Assembly (NCBI RefSeq): GCF_963678635.1
Contig: NC_087070.1
Span: 44,433,467 to 44,497,466, forward strand
Direction: 5' to 3'
Source of the DNA: Symsagittifera roscoffensis
Taxonomy: Eukaryota > Xenacoelomorpha > Acoela > Convolutidae
DNA length: 64,000 nt
This document shows positions 27,925 to 40,728 of the stretch, piece after piece. The position numbers and the translations under genes are program-made. Numbering within the stretch: the first letter of the stretch is position 1; every line of letters begins with the position of its first letter. The notes below the pieces were generated by a model. That model was given only the letters and a program-made list of their open reading frames with translations, searched no databases and was not told the origin of the DNA.

Positions 27925-30900
27925 AACTTACGCCTCTAAGAAACAAGTTAGTTTTTTGTGCCCAATGTAGATTCCAAAGTTTTTATAACATTATAAAAGG
28001 CATTTTTTGTAGCATTTTTAAAATAGCATTTAGTTAAAACCCACGATTAACTCTTCCAATTTTTTGATTGTTTTTCCTTAATTAATAAGTGGAATTTTAG
28101 TGGATTTTTAGAAACTTTTTATTTTTCACAAAAGTCTTTAAAAGATTTATCATCTCAATCGCCAATTATTTGATTGGTTCAGTGCATGTCTTCTATTAGC
28201 AGCAGTTCGGTAAAATTTATTCAGAGATTACAGAAAATTGAACCTACGGAATATATTTTTTTGTTTTTTAGTTTGATAAACCTGTGAGTATGCTAACATT
28301 ACCCGGAGGTTAAAATATAAATGCAAGTTGATAATGGTCTATAATTCAACAACTAGAACTCAATCCAGGCTGGCTTCTAACATATTCCAGCAATCGAAAA
28401 CTCTGATGAGTAATTTTTATGAACCTGGCCAGTCCTCATTCCTTGATCAATTTTTGACTATTATTTTTCTGTTTTTGCTTGACTTTTTTTGTTTTTTTTC
28501 CTCAGTCAACGGAACACTTTGAGTAAACAGAACAATGTTTTCTGTAAGCAAAATTTTGTTAACGAAAAACTCTGCAGGAAAAACTCTTTCAAACTTTTTT
28601 TCTGGTAAAACAAAATTTTACCACAGTTTATCGGGCAATTTGAGCAATTGCCTTGCCATTTTTCTGATGTAATTTACTCAAAATTGCTCCTAGTACGATG
28701 AGATCCCGTAGGCCCTTTTAAATTATTTACAAAGCTCAATTTTTAACCGTTATAAGCCAACATATTGTGCTGATTCTTTGATTCCAATTTCTCATTTTCG
28801 AAACACTTAGAACCGAATTATTATTAGTTTTCTCAAACCTAATTTTGTCAAATCTGGCGAGTGTTTTTCTGCGAAGTTTGAAAAAAATCTCCGCAAAATA
28901 ACAAGTTTTAACATGTTTTCTCAATTTACTCCTAAAATCTATAACGTATGATATGAAAAATGTTTGACCGAGTTTTCTACCTTGTGGTTCCCCATGAGTT
29001 ACAGCAGCCCGACAATATTGTGTAAAATCAACTTACACAGTCTTTTCATCTAATAAAAAAGTTCGATTAGCTCACGAGTTTGATTGGAGAATCCGTATGC
29101 ATCTAGTTTCTGGAGAAATTCTTGATATATAACAGACTTCAATGTTTAGCAGGGTCAAACATACAGCTACTGTATAATTGTTAGCTAAAAAAACTCGAGA
29201 TTTTTTCTTCAGTTAACGTCATAACTTCAAAACTGAGACTGTCTTAATGAATTATTTTTCTCTAGAATTACAATAATTTATTTAAGTTGAAATTTCTCGT
29301 ATATTTTAGATACAGTAATTGTTATCGAAAGTGGCCTATAGATAATTGCTTCTTTGGATCACTTTGTTAATTATTTTATAGAGTTATGTAAGCTTTTTTG
29401 AGAAAATTAGTAAACAAACTTTTCTTAAATCACTGGTTTGTTGAAAAAAATAAGTGTTCAGCGATCGAAAATTCTGTTTTAATTGCCCAAGTAGGCAAGA
29501 CCATAGGTTCGACAATTTTTTTTAGCATTCTATCTTTTTCCTCGTGCTTTTTTTTGCTACGAGACAAAATGAAACCTAATTGGGATTGGTATAACTTAAG
29601 TTCTTTATTTTTTTTATTGAAATGATAACTCAAAATAGTTTTCAGTTTTTTCTATATGCAGAATTTCGACCAATAAGGCTTTTATGCTACCATTTTTGAC
29701 CCGCGGCTTTTGATGAAGTTATTTAGAATGTGAAAATTGAAGCCAAAGCTGTTCGCCATAGTTCTTCAGCTTCACTTCGTGAAACGGCGAATAAACTTGG
29801 TTTCAATTTCCAAAGTTTACGCTTCTAAAAAACAAATTATTTTTCTGTGCCCCATGTAGATTGCTATTCAAAAATTTGCGAAAAAATGAGACCACAAAGT
29901 TTTTAGCCATATTAGCCATATTTATGAGATTTGTTTTATAGCGTTTGTTTTTATAGCGTTTTTTAAAATTCTAGGAGTAATTATTCCGTTTTTTGATTGT
30001 TTTTCCTTTATGAATAAGTGGAATATTAGAAATTTGTTTATACGTAAGTCTTCAAAAAAATGAATCAGCTCCACTCTGATTGTAAGTGTAAGTGCATAAA
30101 GTTTATTAGCCGCAGTTGTGTAAAACTTAGTCAAAAATTACAGAAATTTATACCTTCGGAACTTGTTTTGTTTTTGTTTTTTAGTTTGAGAAACCAGTAA
30201 ATATGATAAAATTACTCGGAGGTTGAAAAAATACATGCATTTTGATAATGGTCTAGAATTCAACAAATAAAGTCAATCCAGGCAAGCTTTTACAAAAAAA
30301 TTAGAGTAGTCAAACTCTAGGTAAGTAGAATAATTGTATAAACACATACAATTTAAAACTTTTCTTTTGTTAACTAGTACTTGTTCATGAAAAAATTCCG
30401 AAATTTTTTTCTGCACTAGTTAAATCTAGTTTTTAGTTTTAGTTTTGCCTACTATTATTAAGTTTTTTTCGTGAAACATTCCATTCTACTGCACATATTC
30501 CAGCAATCGAAAACTCTGATGAGTATTGAGTATTTATAATAAACCTGATCAGTCATCACTTCTTCGATCAATTGTTTAATGACATTTTATGTTTTTGCCT
30601 ATTTTTTTTTGTTTTGCTCAGTCAACCGATTTTTTTTGAATACATAAAAAAAACCTTCAGTAGGCAAAATTTTGATGAGGAAACTCTGCAGGAAGTAAGT
30701 TGTTTTTCAAAGAAATTTACTACATCTTTCAAATTTTTTCTGAAGAAACAAACTTTTTTTATCCCAGTTTATCGGGTGATTCGAGAAATTGACTTGCCAT
30801 TTTTTTGATCTAATTTTTTTATATTGATTTCTAGTTTAATTACAATGGGATCCCATTTTTGAGAGACAAAAAAGTTTTTTTACAAAACTCACATTTTGTC

Positions 30901-31790
30901 CACGATAAGGCTAACATATCGTGCTGATTTTTTGGTTGTCAATTTTTCATTTTCGAAAAATATAGAACTGAAATATTTTTAGTTTTCTCAAACCTGATTT
31001 TGTCAAACCTGGCGTGTCTCTCTTTAAAATTAAAAAATTTTGTCCGCAAACTAAACAGTATGAACATGACTTCTCAATTTACTCCTAAAACCTGTTACGT
31101 GTTTATGAAAAATGTCTAACCGAGAACTCTACCTTGTGGTTCCCCCATGAGTTACAGCTGCCCGGAAAAATTGTATAACCTCAATTTTAAACAATGTTCC
31201 ACTCGATAAAAATTTGGAAGTAGCTCACGAGCTTCAGTGGAGAATTCGTATGCATCTCAATTGTTCAGAAAATTTTGATATATAACAGATTTCAATGTTT
31301 AGCAGGGTCAGACAAACAGCTACTGTATAATTGCTAGCTGAAAAACTCAAGATTTTTTTGAAGTTAGAATTATAACCTCAACAATCGAAGATTTGTTTTT
31401 TGGAAGCCAAATTGAGTGTGTCTAAACAATTTTTCTTCTCTAGATATACAATAATTTATTTCAGTAGAAAGCTCTCATATTTTTCAGATAAAGTAGTTGT
31501 TACCGAAGGTGGCTTGTAGTTAATTGCTTCTCTTGGATCACTTCTTGAAGTATTTTGGAGTTATGTAATCTTCTTTGAGAAAATCGGCAAACAAACTTTC
31601 CTTAAATCACTTATTTGTTGAATAAAGTAAGTGTTCAGCAATCTAAAATTCTGTTTTAATTGCCCAGACAGGCAAATCTATAGGTTCCGCCAATTTATTT
31701 TGAGCATTCCATCTTTTCCTTTACACAGTTCATTTTTTGCTATGAAAAATGATCGGGATAAATTGAAAAATTTAAATTATGTTAATTTAG
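27925..31790. repeat. Diverged tandem duplication, two units of about 1.7-1.9 kb
   Basis: Unit 1 (about 27925-29640) and unit 2 (about 29813-31790) share ordered matches. Examples are the 'tgtgcccaatgtagatt' start, 'gaaaactctgatgagta', 'cttgtggttcccc(c)atgagttacag', and the 'gtaagtgttcag' end with a following 'gcccaa/gcccag'. Divergence is high and indels are frequent. No ORF is conserved between units, so this looks like non-coding repeated sequence. Confidence 0.7.
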
Positions 31791-31959
31791 GACAAATAGT
31801 TCGCTTGATATAAAACGTTGAAGTTTTAAGTTTTTTGCGCTGTATATTACTACTTCACATCCTTTGATTTAACTTTACTGTTTTAAACATCACTTTTTTG
31901 TGGTAAACGTTCAATGTTTTAGCATTAAAAGGTGATATTTGTCAACCCAGCAGCTGAAC

Positions 31960-34900
31960 ATGTCTGCCTATTGCAACGTGCCTTCCTGCGTTGGTCTTGT
32001 CTTTACTTTCATCCTTATCATCCTTTACCTCTCCATCTTTTTCAACATACAATGGTAAGTTATCTGGGGTCTTATTATTACTAATTAACCCCAACCCCCC
32101 CCCCCCCCCACCCTATTAATAACAACGAATTGAATAGTTGAGAAATTACGAAATTTCTGCCTAGTAACGGACCTCCCCCCCCGCCCATTGTAAAAGGGAC
32201 GCAGGGAATAGTTGACAATATCCATTGTCTGTATTCTTGGACATAAACAAATAATACCATTTTGAAATATCGGACCAGGAACAGCCAAAAAGTTCAGGAT
32301 AACTTTGAATTCAAAAGAGTCCAAAGGACCGAATGCTCAAAATTTTTCAGCCCAATCACTGTCCTTAGTCCAAAGCTGACGGCTTTTACACATTATTTCG
32401 ATTGGATAAAACAATTTTCACGCAATGGGTTCTTCTAGCATGAGGTTAATGTAATTCATCTTGTGTTAATTGTGTTAAGTTTATCCATAACAAATAACAA
32501 ATCGTTTTTTTTTTCTCGATTTGACAGATTTTGTCTCATTCAAAAAATATTTCAGAACAAAAAAGCATAAAACAAATTTACGGTTTTGAGATCTCGGAAT
32601 TATCTGAGTCAAAAATTATCATAATTAATTGTCGGAGTATTGAGCTCTCCTTGCTGTCGCCGATGTTGATATTTTACTTTGCCTTTGTACAGCAAGCGAT
32701 ATGAGCAGAAGTACTACTCAAGTTCTGGATTCATATCCGTTAGAACACAGTGGGATTGCTGGGGACTCTACACTTACGACACAGATAGTAACAAAGACTT
32801 TGTTCTAACCCCCCCCCCCCACACACACACACACACACACACACGCACAAATATTTTGAGTCAAACGATATACCATTTTTCTAATTAAGTTGAAGACATT
32901 TTTTTCTCAAAAACAATTTTTTCAAGTTTCCGACACATGGATCGATCAATCAATTAGTGACTACGCCAAACAAATTGCGAATATAGGGTTTCAAGGCATT
33001 TAACAGCCAGTGAACTAAGTGAACATACTTAATTAAATTGCGGTTTTTTTTCTATTTGTTTCTTAATTATTTTCAGAAAAAAATCTTTAAAATAGTTCAC
33101 GCTAAAATTTACTTTTTCGCGGTTTTGTTTTTGTTATTTCTTCAAAATTTAATTCGAACTTCTTTATTTTCCAGCGGAATGAAAAACCTTGTCCAGTTTT
33201 CTCTATTTGGGTTTTTGGTTCTTTTTCATTTTTCCCCCACCTCACATAAGCATCGATTTCGTGGTGTAACGAGTAGTTTTACAAGGTTGAGTATTAAGAC
33301 CAAATATGTTTGTCATGGCCTAAATAGTCCAGATGCCAATTTTTATAACAATCCGACAATGTGAACAGAAAAATTTCCCGAAAAATTTTGCAGGTGGGGG
33401 GGGGGGAAGGAAAAAGAGCCGGGTTTTTCAATAATAATCTGGAAAATCAAAGAGCTTTAAGGTGATCTGGCTCTTTTTCTTTCTCCCCCCCCCACCTGCA
33501 CATTTTTACTAGTGAAATTTTGTTCACGATATCCGAAGGTTATGAAAATTGGCATGCGAACTAATTAGGCCATGACAAACATATTTGGTCTTCATGTTTA
33601 ACCTTGCAAAATCCCTTGTTACACCATAAAATTGACGCTTATGTGAGGTGGGGGGGAGGGGGGGGGGGGGTAGGAGGAAAAAGAGCCGGTAATCTTTTTT
33701 CTTTAAGACTCGGAAACTGAAAGTTTAATTTAAAAAAGGTCAGCGAGTTTTCCCGGTTTTCCTTGAGTTTATTGACACTTTCAAATGTCTGTTGGCTACG
33801 TTCAAACTTTTTGAACAAACCCCACCATCGACCTTTCCTCGAAAGAACCCTAGATCCGCCCCAGCCAGTGCTATTTTCCAAATTTCTAGTTATGTTTGCA
33901 GCGTGGCACTCTCAGACATGTATGGCGTTCCACATTGTGAGTCTGTTATTTGGAGTGGGCGCGGTAGTCGTGTGGGGGTTTGTTCTGGGTGAATGTTGCG
34001 ACAACAAGTGCGGACGTGTCTTGGTCTTCATGCTCACTTTGCTTTGTCGTAAGTGTGCCAAGTGAAGTGGTCATGTCAAAATTAAGCTCTTTTTCCTTAC
34101 CTAACCCCCCCCCCCCCCCCACCTCACATAAGCATCATAAATGTTATTATGGTCCAACGAAAAGTTTTACAAGGTTCAGTATGAAAACCAATGATTCATA
34201 GCCTATTGAGTCCGTATGCCGATTTTGTAACAATCGGCCGACAAAAAATGAAAAAATTTGAACTTCTACTTTCGAAAGTAGTTTTTAAATTTTCCATTTC
34301 TCAGCATTCAGTTTTCTCAAATTGGGTTCAATTAATCACACAAAAAACGTAAATTATAAGTTTTTCCTGAAATTCAAAATCTTGAAACTTGGTAATGTCT
34401 CAATTTGTTTTTCCTTTTATTTTTTTACTGTTAGATTTTTGATTTTTCAGTTCATTTTTGATTTTCGCTAGCTGAAAAGGGAAAAAATAGGCTCTCGTTA
34501 CTAAAGTAAAACTGGTAAGAAAAACGGTTATGACTTTTTTTTAATGAATGCTTCAATTTTTGTTTCGTTCGCGAATAAAAAATTTGATCAAGTTTTCTCT
34601 TTAGTTTCCTTAAGTCTCAATTCTAAAATATTTTTGAAATTGAAGGAATGATGTGTTTTTCGATATCAAGGAACGAAGAAAAAATGAGTTTTTGTGTTTC
34701 GGTTTTGTGTGAGGTTTTCAAAAACGCGTCACTCATAAAAGATTCTTAAAATTGAAAGACTGATTTGTTGGAACCTGATCTAAACTACACTTTATGATTG
34801 GATAAATTGGATATTTTACCACTGTAAAGTATTTAATATTAACCAATCATAATCCATCTAACTAACAACCCACTTATTTGTAAGTGCTGAACTTACTTGT

Positions 34901-37900
34901 AATTTCAGCACCAGAGAGATTTGAATATAACTTAGAAATTAGTTTCCAAGAGAACTTCAGCAGCCGCAATAAACCAGTATACCCTAGATCTATTGAGCCT
35001 AGCAGAGACTAGTTAAACACCCTGAGACTAGAAAGTATAAGAGTAAGATTAGGATCGGTATTAGACTAAGAAGTTGCACGAATCTATCCGGCCGAAAATA
35101 AGATAGCGTGACGAGCAGACGGTGTACCCTATCCGAAATTACTCTATGAGTTAACCTCAAGGACCTTATTCATTTGGTGCAACCATACGTCTCGAATAAA
35201 ACCTTAATAGCTTAGAATTAACCAAATATAGATTAGAAAATAGACAAAACATTTTCAAAATGTACACGATAATAACTTAATTGAAATGTCTCTACGACTT
35301 AATAGATCAGAGCCGCTATTCCGCACAATACGAGAACTACCCGGCATTGGAAGAAGACCTCGGACAAGAGACGACATACGACTACGTAAAAACTTACCAT
35401 TTAGTTTCATGGTTGTACGGGAAAAGCCAACACAAACTTTTATATTTAGAATCTCATTAGCACTGAATTTAGATTTTCATTTGCAAACATAAAATTTTTG
35501 AAGTAAATCTTCAATAATTATTTCAGAGGCTAAACAAAATTACTAATGTACAATAACGATTGATAAAAAGATCTCAGATCGTTCTCTCAACTTCTGCAGT
35601 ATTATATAAAACATATTTGAAAAAAATTTATTGAATATGAAAATAAAAATTAGTAGCATGACAATAAATCATTCTGTTGTTCCAGCTTCACCACCTAAAC
35701 ATAACAGCAATTATAAGCCAACTAACATCATGAAAAACTAAAACCTTTTAACAAATAAATTTAAACCATTTTAAATTTAAATTCACTTAATTTCAAATTA
35801 AGATCATCAAGGCTTATCCTTGGATCAAAAAGAACAATTTTGTTCTCCCGCACCCACTTATCAAGTTTCTAACGACCTCAAACGTCGGTTCACTATCCAA
35901 CCTTTTCAAAAAACCCAGGACTAATGGAAATTTTTAATAACACTAACCATCCAAATTAGGCTAAACAGTGAAGAATTTCGGTTATTCATCCTTCACTTGA
36001 ACCCTCCTCTTACCAGACCCAGGATAGATCTTAGACTTAGTAAGTTTAAAATAGTATCTAACGAACTACTTGCGTTCTAATTAAACTTGAACCTTGTGGA
36101 TCGATTTACTATTCTCCAACCCTTGAACACAATCACTACCCCTAAGTAAGATTAAGTAAGTTAACACCTTAACTTAGACTAGTCACGAGAAAGTAAAGAT
36201 CATTCTCCGGAATCGATATACTTTTCTCTCCAACCCTGAACAAAAAGACTCAGGTTAAGCTAACCAAAAAATCGTAAGGACTAACAGTCTAGGAAAATAA
36301 AAATCACTAATAACTTCTTGCATCCCTCATCCTAAACCTTATGTCATTCAAAAATTTAGGAAATAAACAAACAATCGTTTTACACAATTGTGAAATGGAC
36401 AACCAAAAATACTGGGGGGAGGCCTTGTGAAAACTGGGGACGTGGTTTTAATTGTGACCTGATTGAAAGCGGGGTAGGGTATTCATTGGTACACTTTGGG
36501 TGAGGGGGTTAATGATTGACACCCCCAGTTTACTTCCCCCTCTTTAGTTAGAAGGAGAAGATAACAAAAAAACTTGAGGGATTGAAATTGAGACATACAT
36601 GACATTTAGTAAAACACGTGGCATACAGTTTGAAAATTTCAGGCAAATTTTGCCGGAAATTTGCAAACCTTGTAGATCGATGAATACCCTCCTCCGCTTT
36701 CAATCAGGTTACAATTAAAACCACGTCCCCAGTTTTCAAAGGCCTCCCCCAGTATTTTTGGTTGTCTATTTCACAATTGTGTAAAACGATTGTTTGTTTA
36801 TTTCCTAAATTGTTGAATGACAAGGTTTAGGATGAGGGATGCAAAACTTGTGAAAACTTATTTTGGCCTTGTGAAAAATTTGAAAAAAATTGGCTGGAAA
36901 AAATGACCCGATTTCAAAGCTCCGAGTTTGGTCTGAACAAAAATATACTAAAAAAAATCAATCTCTTATTTGGTTTTCTTGAATTTATTAACACTTTTGC
37001 AATTTCTGTTGGCTATATTTTCAAATTGACGGGATATACTTTGTTTCTCAGTGGGGTTCTGCAGTGGCTTTATTGGAGTGTGGACTTACGCGTACCAGAG
37101 GGACTATACGGCCGCCATTCTGTCCGTCGGCTGGGTCGCATTCGGGCTCGCCCTCGGAGCATTCTGTTGTGCTCTAATTCTTGTCACCTGCTGGCCAGAC
37201 AAACCGTAAGTTAAGGGGTTTTTAACTAATGATTAATTATATCAATCTAATAACAATTAAAAGCAAACGTTTTCACATCTGTAGGCTTTGTAAAAGGTAA
37301 TAGCTTCCCCTATTACCGAACAAACAAACGACCTGGCCAATCAGAGATCACAATTCAAAGTTTCTTAAGGAACGAGCGTGAAAATCCATCCGCTTGAAAC
37401 TGTTTCAAGGACGTTGATTGGTTGAAAATTTTCAGGTATCTAGCACTTTGTGCATCAAAGCAGCCCGTTTCGGTTTGAGTTTGTACATGCGTTCTCTCGG
37501 TTTCAACCAATCAGAGGCTAGTTTATTTTCAAATTGGTTTTCCTTCTTTGAGATTTGCGAACATTTGTGGAATAAAGCCGCAGTTAAACGACCATCAGTG
37601 CATGCATGTTTATCGATGACCTGCATTTCAGAGGAACTATGAAAAGTTTCTGCCTACAAATAAAAGCTTTGCACAGTTGAAATTTTAAAACAATCAAACA
37701 TCTGACAGAATCACCTTGGTGTCATATTATCAACTCTGAAAATCACGCGCCAAGAAAATTCAAAAAATTCAACTTTTTTCATTCAGATTTTTGAAAATTG
37801 TTCAATCAATTTCAATTCAAGTTTTCAGTCCGAATTCCACATTCGAACTGATTGGTAAAATGTGTTTTTTTTCTACAAGAGTTTGAAAATTAATTTGAAT

Positions 37901-38145
37901 TTATTTTCAGAGATCGTAATAGCACCTTAATAGTGGAACCCGAGGCCACCCGTGTCATTCCCGTCTACCCTGTACAAGTAACACCGACCTACTATCCCCA
38001 TAACAACCATACCTCACAAACACATCACCACATCTACGTCAACCCAGATCCATACCCCTACAACTACTACAATACCGATAGAGCCTACAACAATTGCACA
38101 GTCATGAGTCATGTATTGAATCGTGTTCAGAGTTTCGGATTTTGA
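31960..38145 (+). CDS. Claudin/PMP22-type four-pass membrane protein, five predicted exons, 241 residues
   Basis: Predicted exons: 31960-32054, 32693-32787, 33902-34048, 37052-37205 and 37911-38145. All four introns are GT-AG and the phases (2,1,1,2) agree, leaving one open frame. Exon 1 starts at ATG and encodes TM1 (residues about 10-31). Exon 2 encodes an extracellular loop with W52-x-C-W-G-L-Y58, close to the claudin W-GLW-C signature, and C70 follows in exon 3. TM2 is about 72-93, TM3 103-123 and TM4 133-158. Cys pairs after TM2 (95-96) and in TM4 (151-152, 159) resemble palmitoylated claudin sites. The tail is Tyr/Pro/His-rich. A cell-junction or membrane-organising role is inferred. 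The donor of exon 2 (ATA|GTAACA) is the weakest. An alternative last exon lies at 40639. Confidence 0.65.
32055..32692. other. Intron 1 of the claudin-like gene
   Basis: Contains a long poly-C run (about 32092-32109) and otherwise AT-rich sequence. No gene inside. Confidence 0.55.
32808..32848 (+). repeat. Poly-C followed by (AC)n microsatellite
   Basis: A C run is directly followed by about 13 AC units, 20 bases past the predicted exon-2 donor, in intron 2. Confidence 0.85.
33217..33420 (-). mobile_element. MITE, GGCTCTTTTTC family, copy in intron 2
   Basis: Ends are GGTTCTTTTTC and AAAAAGAGCC, with poly-C/poly-G next to them (CCCCCACCTCACATAAG and the long G run before GGAAAAAGAGCC). The middle contains 'accaaatatgtttgtcatggcc'. 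It is the inverse orientation of the copy at 33469. Confidence 0.75.
33469..33687 (+). mobile_element. MITE, GGCTCTTTTTC family, full copy
   Basis: Begins GGCTCTTTTTC, then a C run and ACCTGCA; ends in a G run, then GGAAAAAGAGCC. The middle carries 'ggccatgacaaacatatttgg', shared by all copies. It has no coding capacity. Confidence 0.8.
34086..34241 (-). mobile_element. MITE, GGCTCTTTTTC family, partial copy
   Basis: Begins GCTCTTTTTCC and a C run with ACCTCACATAAGCATC, like the copy at 33217. Similarity stops after 'gccgattttgtaacaatcggccgac'; the second end is missing. Confidence 0.65.
34242..36319. other. Part of intron 3; possible old LTR-like sequence
   Basis: AT-rich sequence with no gene. 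The part from about 34900 to 36300 has a different, C/A-rich style with many short 'cct'/'aac' words and AATAAA near 35200, which may be a remnant of an LTR or other retroelement. No terminal repeats or coding domains could be confirmed. Confidence 0.3.
36320..36855. mobile_element. Foldback MITE with about 185-bp inverted arms
   Basis: Left arm about 36320-36502 and right arm about 36665-36855 are inverted copies. Shared blocks include 'gcatccctcatcctaaacctt', 'ggaaataaacaaacaatcgt', 'ctggggacgtggttttaatt' and 'cctgattgaaagcgg', with few mismatches. A spacer of about 160 bp separates them. It sits in intron 3 of the claudin-like gene, just upstream of exon 4, and has no coding capacity. Confidence 0.85.
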
Positions 38146-40638
38146 ACCAAATTAACATCTCCCCCCCCCCCCCTTAGACTTACGGAGGGGAGGGAGGGGT
38201 GTTAACTTGGTTATAAGCTAAAACTTTAGGGCAATCAGAATCGGGCAATTTCACGCAGCGCTGACTAATCTTGATCCAAACTTAATTATGAGGAGGACGA
38301 ATCAGCTTGGTCTAGTTAAGTGAGATGCCTGCGGGTATTGAACTAATGAACTACAACGGGTAAAACTTTTTGGTATTTACAAATCCAACAAACTGTTGAA
38401 CCTTAAATTAGTCCTTTTTTAAGAACTTTTGAAGGTGTTTATTTCACTTTTTTATGTCTTTTCATTTGCTTCTAGTCACAGTCACATTTATTTTTGTATC
38501 GTAAGTAGTGCGATTCTTAGCTTCGCCTCTGTCCTTGATTTCAACCAATCAAGTGCACATAAACACAAGAATTAGAATTATGGGCCGCTTCTGTGAGAAC
38601 AACTCCAAAGTTATCTACAGCATTTTACTTATTGGTTTAGTTCAAAAGTACAAAAAATGGCTCCAAAAAGTGTCAAAGGAGGCCAAACTTTTTTTCAAAG
38701 CAAAAATTCACATGGGCATAATAAAATGGCTTTATCAGTTTATTGCAGGCACACCCCGTTTTCCTTAACGTGAGAGAGCGTCAGTTTAAATGTCCAGATC
38801 AACTAGTAACTCAATAGTTTTCTACTCATTGGGTTTGTTTCCACTTAAAATCTCATATTTTTCTGCACTATTAAACTTTATTATTTTTTATATTCAGTTG
38901 AGTTTTCTACTCTTCTGACACATTGTTTGATCACAAAAATTGATCTGGTATCATAAAACAAAGCTGATTTAAAACACCCTGTAAAAACAAACAAAAAAGA
39001 TACCTTAGCTCCGTGTAACCTATATTGGGTTGACATTAGACAAAAACTGATCAGAATAGTATACCTGCACCGAAGTTCTATGGATAAAAATTCGTTAAAT
39101 TTATTGTCAGTGTCTATAAAAGTGAAAAATAATAGAGAATAATCAATTAACAATGAACTTGTTGCTTTTATCTAATAGCCTTAAAATCCAATGCAAATCA
39201 AAAAATATAATCGATTTTTTTTCCAATTTATTTAGAAGCGATTTTTAACGCACGTAATGTTTTTTCTACGTTTTAAAGTAAAATTGGTTTTTCAAGGTTC
39301 AGTTTAACTCTTTGTTGCGCAACTTTGATTTTTTGTTTTTAAATGTTTTTATGTTACTCAATTACTCATTCTTGTTCTTTTCATCATTATTTTCAAATTT
39401 AATCATAAACTTGGGGGGGGGGGGGGGGGTAAAATAGAAGGTGGACTAACTCACTCATTCGTTAACCCCTCCCCCTAATTTTTGCCCCTTTGCTCTTTGC
39501 AACCCCCACCCCCCACTTTTGCCCTCCTTTGATCCTTTAGCCAACCCACCTGAATGAACCAACCTAACCGCACTACACTTTACGGAATCGTTTCGTATTT
39601 GAGAAAAAAAATTCAAGTGTAGAAATAGAGTAACCCGTGCACTAGCCTTGTAAAACTTCTGCATTACTCATTTATTAAATGAAGTAATGAGGAGACTCAA
39701 AACAAAAATAAAGGGGGAGAAAAATCCATTTATTAGACTTCAAATGGATTACAACTAATTTGAAATTTAATAAAAACAAGGAGTTTTAATCAACTTTTTA
39801 TTCCATTTTGTCGTCTGAGGGCAACATGGGAAAATATTATATTGGTAACATTTCAGCCCACATTGTAATTGATTTCTTTGATTTTTTTTTTTTCACTTTT
39901 TTAGATGCGGGTAGTAACTAAGAATTTCAACGAAATTGAAATGGTGCAAATCATTTTGCGAAATTCAGGCCTGAAATTTTGCCCCAAAATGGGTAACTTT
40001 TGACTCATTGTACTCAATGAAAGCATACGCAAAAATATCAATTAAAGCAGTGAAAGCACCTATAAAGAATGAGTCACTTTTTTGTTCGGGAAAAAACCAT
40101 CGATCTGTTTGTTCAGGTAATTTAATTATTGAAGTTTTTTATTATCTCTTGGGCTGGAAGTTTAAAGTAACACTTTTGGTTGGCGATAGATAAAAAGGGG
40201 TATGCACCAATAAACAGTTTTTCAATAAACCAAAAACTACGTAAATCAAACATAAATTTGCAGCAATAAACGAAAATTATACCATAAGTGAACTCCTTAG
40301 AATCTCTTCCGAGAAAGTCCATTTTTATTGCTCAATGTTAATATTACTCAATGTTAAAATTTCAATAAAATATTCAAGCTGTTGGCTCGAGGAAACCAAT
40401 GACAACACAGGTATAAACTTGAATAAAATTGTTTCTGGCATTGAAATACGAAATATTTAGGGCCTCCTGGTTTGAAAAGAGTAATTGAGAAATTACTGCT
40501 TTATTTCTACAAATTTTGATGTTCGCTTTACTGCTCCGTCGGGTTATTGCACTAACATCTAAAAACGGTTCCAAAAACGGGTCTTCTAACATCTAAAATT
40601 CTTTTTTTTTGAACCATGACTGTTTTGAATGAAAACAG
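38146..40638. other. Non-coding stretch after the claudin-like gene
   Basis: Poly-C at about 38162-38173 and poly-G at about 39413-39430. No gene recognised; short ORFs have no coding character. Confidence 0.5.
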
Positions 40639-40728
40639 GACCAGCCATATTACTACCGAGACTACGAGCTGAACGCAAAAAACGACCACGGCCTGCAAGC
40701 AGGGTCGCAACTACCGCCATATGCCTAG
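40639..40728 (+). CDS. Candidate terminal coding exon, possibly of the claudin-like gene
   Basis: A 30-codon open segment follows an acceptor-like 'gaatgaaaacag'. It reads as polar, Tyr-rich sequence (begins DQPYYYRDYELNAKNDHG, ends LPPYA before TAG), much like a cytoplasmic tail and with a PPxY-like end. Phase 0 could join to a donor such as CAT|GTATTG inside exon 5 of the claudin-like gene near 38112. AATAAA lies downstream at about 40934. No other partner exon is visible; the link is inference. Confidence 0.35.
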   Translation, partial: DQPYYYRDYELNAKNDHGLQAGSQLPPYA

